DNA of 32,894 bases, taken from Saccoglossus kowalevskii (Eukaryota > Hemichordata > Enteropneusta > Harrimaniidae). The stretch covers positions 8,151 through 41,044 of the forward strand of contig NW_003145799.1 in NCBI RefSeq assembly GCF_000003605.2, in the 5' to 3' direction. The first letter of the stretch is position 1. Each line of letters starts with the position of its first letter. The translations under genes and the position numbers were made by a program. The notes under the pieces are model-generated. The model saw only the letters and a program-made list of their open reading frames with translations, did no database searches and was not told the DNA's origin. Positions 29,411 through 32,894 of the stretch are shown here, piece after piece.

Positions 29411-29697
29411 GAGTTGGAAGAATGAATGTGGCAACAGCATGAGGTGTTTGAGGCACGATTGCGTGTGTTGAGTAAAACTCAAGCTAATAATGCGATCAAA
29501 GTTCCAAAATTGGGAATACACGATGATATTGATGTTTATTTGAATGCTTTCGAACATTTGGCAATGATAAACAAAAATCGGAAAAAGAGTCTTGGTCAAA
29601 TAGACTGGCACCAGAGTTAACTGGAAAAGCCAGAGAGGCTTATACAGCACTTCCTTTGGAAGATGTGATTAATTATAATAAGTTAAAATTAGCCATT
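29411..29697 (+). pseudogene. Gypsy gag fragment, inverted relative to pol
   Basis: Frame 29426-29620 reads WQQHEVFEARLRVLSK, then KVPKLGIHDDIDVYLNAFEH and LAMIN. After a frameshift near 29600 the text continues as LAPELTGKAREAYTALPLED and VINYNKLK (29612-29690). 'F..Y.......W...LAP.L.G.A...Y..L' is the matrix/capsid-proximal gag text of gypsy elements of this clade. It lies on the plus strand while pol is on the minus strand. The switch at about 29400-29411 is a head-to-head joint. Confidence 0.8.
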
Positions 29698-30198
29698 GTA
29701 AACTTATTATTAACCGTCATTCTTTTTCAATTTGTGCTCAATTTAACACTTTGTATACATAGGTGTGATATAAACGAATGAATCATATTTAGTTTCGCAA
29801 GTAGACATGAGTAATTTAATTATAATTGATATTGTAATTTTAGTAGTATTTGTTAAAGAAAAACGTAAAAATAAATATAAATACAAAAAATAAATGTAAC
29901 AGTTAAAATTAATAGAGATTATACCATGTCAATAATTAGCTTCATTTTATCCCTCGCTAATTGTGCATATTGTAAACATTTTTAAATCGAATAAAATTGT
30001 CATGACAAAATCAGAAACACCATGATAACATGCTTTTGATGCAATTTTGTTCATTCAAAAAAAATATATCAGAATATCATACCAATCGGGTAATTTAACT
30101 GAACCAAAATGTGAGCATATATCTATATCGTAAATATATAATTTGGCATATATCGTGGTGTCATTGATTTATATTCAGTGTATTATTCTGAAGCCACC

Positions 30199-30258
30199 AT
30201 GAATATCCCAGTATTCAGGTGGTTCACATAAATGAAGTGTACATCCGTTCATATTCTG
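30199..30258 (+). other. Conserved ATG-to-splice-donor cassette (copy D)
   Basis: GAAGCCACCATGAATATCCC leads to CATATTCTG/GTAATG. It is identical in 60 of 60 bases to the cassette at 9973-10032, while the preceding 50 bases differ at several positions. Confidence 0.45.
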
Positions 30259-31074
30259 GTAATGTTAAACTAGTTCTTGTGTGTTAAATATTAACCAATT
30301 TAGACAATGTCAAGTCTAGTTTAACTAATGTTACGTCAACAGCATGCGTTCATGTACTTTTGTCGTACAAGCACTGGGCTCTGTTAGATGCTACATAGTT
30401 TTTTCACGTTGTTGGACAGACGTGTAATTCCTTCCCTAATATGTAAATAACAAAACTGGTATATATTGTAACCCGTTTTCTCTGAACTCACTTATCCATT
30501 GGGAAGTACAGATGTTACTCCTCAATGTGATTCCAAGAACTTGCTCCTTATACCATTTGCAGAAATTCCTACTATTCCATGCTTGGATAGATCTGTTTTT
30601 CATTTTAGAATCAATATACTGCAAATGTAACTGTATCTGGTAGTATTGTGCAACACTGAATGGTACTATTAAAATCAAATCATATTAAAACGGAGACACT
30701 GCGATATTTCGACAGAAAGAACGGAAAGCAGCAATCAATATCTCTTTATCTCTTTTGATTTCTTTACTTTACTGTATAGATCCCAAGTGACTAGCAACAT
30801 TTTCTTTTCATTGATTAAAAAGATAGAAACCTTATATATTGTGTTATTGTTTACACTAAACAGTCTTTGCTCCTGACAATGTCAGCGCTCATCTGATTTT
30901 TTTTAAATAAGCATGCAATCAGAGATTATTGTTATTAGTTTTGTACTGACTCTAATCTCACAGCTCTCATATAAACAGGGACAACACATGCCTCCCGTGT
31001 CCATAACGAAATAAATTTAGCATATAAAACATTATGTGCCAGCGATGTGTTCTATTCATGTATGAAAGCTCATA

Positions 31075-31092
31075 GAGGTCAGTAGTGAAAAC
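31075..31092 (+). other. Dispersed GAGGTCA motif, shortened site
   Basis: GAGGTCAGTAGTGAAAAC lacks the TACCAT part of the other sites. Its left flank (GAAAGCTCATA) equals that of 10702-10711. Confidence 0.4.
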
Positions 31093-31484
31093 ATTCGATG
31101 GTTACACAGTATATGACGATCATTTTTTTTAGTTTTGATACATAAATATAAATATAAATAAACGGTTCAATACCCCGGGATTGTTTTGTTATTTTCATCA
31201 CATAAATAATTAATACAAATTAATGTTTATCATTCCATAACCACTTTTTGTCTATTTTATATTATATTATATTAGAACAAGATGAAAAGAATAATAATAT
31301 AAACCAAATTAAGGACAATCTCAAAAGCAATCTGGAAATTTATTGTTTCAATATCATTTAAATTGAAGAACAATAAGTAGAAAAATATTCCGATTGTAAG
31401 TAGTGTGATGTACGCATGTGAATTTCCCAACAAGTAAACATTGTAAGTTTACTTTAAAAAATGAAAGCTACCACGACCCTACTA

Positions 31485-31507
31485 ATGAATGAATGAACGA
31501 ATGAATG
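31485..31507. repeat. (TGAA)n microsatellite
   Basis: Five to six TGAA units with one interruption (GAACGAATG). Confidence 0.85.
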
Positions 31508-32179
31508 CTACCAGGACGCTACCAAGATTTCATTATGAATGAATAAAAAATTCATTTGAGTAAAACCATTTTTTTTACAGCAATCAAATATTGGCACAAG
31601 CTTCATGGCATGTAAATATACCAGTTTGTGTCATTATCGTTGGAGTTCGAAATTAGAAGATGCTGTACCACATTAAGAGACAATGTTTCCATGAATGAGG
31701 CAATTTGGGTCAGTTCGCGTTGTTAAAACATTGGCGAGACCTGAAGAGTATAAAGTATTTTTGTTTTTGGAATAACATTGCGAGATGTACAATGTTTAGA
31801 TATTCAGTTCAAATATAATAAGTTCAGATATGATGTAATCCAGTGTACAGTATGTTGGTTAGAATATACCGTGATGCTATGGTTTGTTGTTATACAAAGA
31901 GACGGTGTAAATTATGAGTTTTAAGGAAATAATATACTATATCACTAAAACTCTCTCAGTATTGCCTCTTTATTAGTTTTTTGTATTGCATTCAGAATAA
32001 TTATTATATCTACAATATATTTTCATTATCTGGTAGAAAATAAATATTTTTCCCAGTTTATTCATATTTCTCTGTCGTAAGCAGATGTTTAATCAATACT
32101 GTGCCTCAATGATTTATAATGTTCATTCACACAAAACCATGCACAAGCAATGTAATGTACTCAAGCATGTAAATTGATC

Positions 32180-32202
32180 AAGGTCAGTGCTACCATAGAA
32201 AC
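32180..32202 (+). other. Dispersed GAGGTCA / X-box-like motif, copy D
   Basis: AAGGTCAGTGCTACCATAG followed by AAAC and GGACGAT. The flank CAAGCATGTAAATTGATC is shared with 12013-12030. Confidence 0.5.
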
Positions 32203-32894
32203 GGACGATTCCAACTCAAAAATTCAACATTACAGTCACATCTCATTCTTATCTGTGAACATTGGGTGGCCAGTAAGGTGAATCCGACCATTGTATAATT
32301 GCCAGCCAGACCAAAACGCATACCTTTATTATTCATACGATTACGTGTTGTAACGTATTATTTAGAATGATCAGGATCTTCCGGAGTCAGTTGTAAGTAC
32401 AGCAACCGATGTTTATTCTTAATGGGTTCTTCCCTTGCAAGGAGACCATTTCTATTCATTCACTCATCAGGTGGATCCACTATGGCGAGTTTCGATGTGT
32501 ATACATTTCCTGTTTACATTGTCATTTATATATTTTCTTTCTTCATATTACCTCAACTAAATTGGTTATGTACATTGTACAAACTCGGCCTGTATTCAAA
32601 CTGGTTAGGATTTTTAAAAAAATGGATAATAACTGTATTAACAAGAAAAACAATGGAGTGAACTACAAGAACAACAATGTTTCTTTTTAGCTATGATGAT
32701 ATGATCAAGGTGAAAATCTGACACCTATTGTTGTGGTATAGTGTCCATCCAGGAATATAATTAAAAATGTACTCATCATTCTAGGTGTATTACGGATCTC
32801 TCCATCGAAAAAAAATATATGTAATAATGTGGTTAATCTAAAATTTATGATTATTAGAATCAGATTCGGATTAAAATATACTCTTCATAAAATA

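Larger units (their letters stand above)
26466..29697 (-). mobile_element. Decayed Ty3/gypsy retrotransposon with Gmr1-like order (protease-integrase-RT-RNase H)
   Basis: On the minus strand, from high to low coordinates, I read a protease fragment, an integrase zinc finger, the integrase core and the GPY/F-type C-terminus. Next come an acidic linker, reverse transcriptase and RNase H remnants. Most Ty3/gypsy elements place integrase last. Integrase before RT, with a gypsy-type integrase and RT, is the arrangement described for Gmr1-like elements. A gag piece lies beyond the protease on the opposite strand (29411-29697), so the 5' part is rearranged. No LTRs were identified. Frameshifts, stops, a lost integrase Asp, a damaged RT box and a gutted RNase H show it is dead. 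Confidence 0.85.
29717..32894 (+). repeat. Long non-coding repeat R, copy D
   Basis: It starts abruptly at the end of the gag fragment with CGTCATTCTxTTxCxATTxGTGCTC, matching 9361 in copy B and 5486 in copy A. It stays collinear with B to the window end. Between copies, B has the 209-bp duplication and D has a 20-bp deletion at about 31000 (matching 10617-10636). The (TGAA)n run at 31485-31507 is specific to D. ORFs at 30436-30678 and 32409-32690 are not shared in frame with B, so no gene is called. Confidence 0.75.

Overview
The window looks like intergenic, repeat-dominated DNA from an invertebrate animal. It is AT-rich and shows no host gene with convincing exons. It carries three kinds of animal retrotransposon: a DIRS-type tyrosine-recombinase element, a CR1/L2-like non-LTR element, and a Ty3/gypsy element with the unusual Gmr1-like domain order. 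That mix, the low GC content and the (ATTGA)n-type CR1 tail would suit a bivalve or another aquatic invertebrate. The taxon is an inference I cannot test here.

Layout. Positions 1-4515 are one copy of a long non-coding repeat ('E'), broken up by about 1.2 kb and 1.35 kb of unrelated sequence. Positions 5213-8590 and 9293-13340 are copies A and B of a second non-coding repeat ('R'). Between them lie a small minus-strand ORF (8615-8905) and an inverted E fragment (9045-9235). Positions 13950-18095 form a GC-rich island. It begins with a CpG-type promoter-like cluster (14241-14280) and contains a decayed DIRS element read on the minus strand (about 14532-18095). Its last ORF joins the front of a tyrosine recombinase in frame to a cysteine-rich CXC-like tail. 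Positions 18296-19390 are R copy C. Positions 20620-22510 are the second E copy. Positions 22694-25660 hold a 5'-truncated CR1-like element (minus strand), with a 112-bp tandem duplication in its 3' UTR. Positions 26466-29400 hold a decayed Gmr1-like gypsy pol (minus strand). It abuts, head to head, a gag fragment on the plus strand (29411-29697). Positions 29717-32894 are R copy D.

How the parts relate. None of the three retrotransposons appears able to act on its own. Each has frameshifts or stops, and the gypsy and DIRS copies also carry changed or missing catalytic residues. E and R recur in the same order at both ends of the window, as E then A/B on the left and E' then D on the right. 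This suggests an old duplication later split by the CR1 and gypsy insertions. Within the repeats, a few short islands (an ATG-to-splice-donor cassette and a GAGGTCA/X-box-like motif) are much better conserved than their surroundings. I found no tRNA, rRNA, CRISPR array or intact host protein gene.
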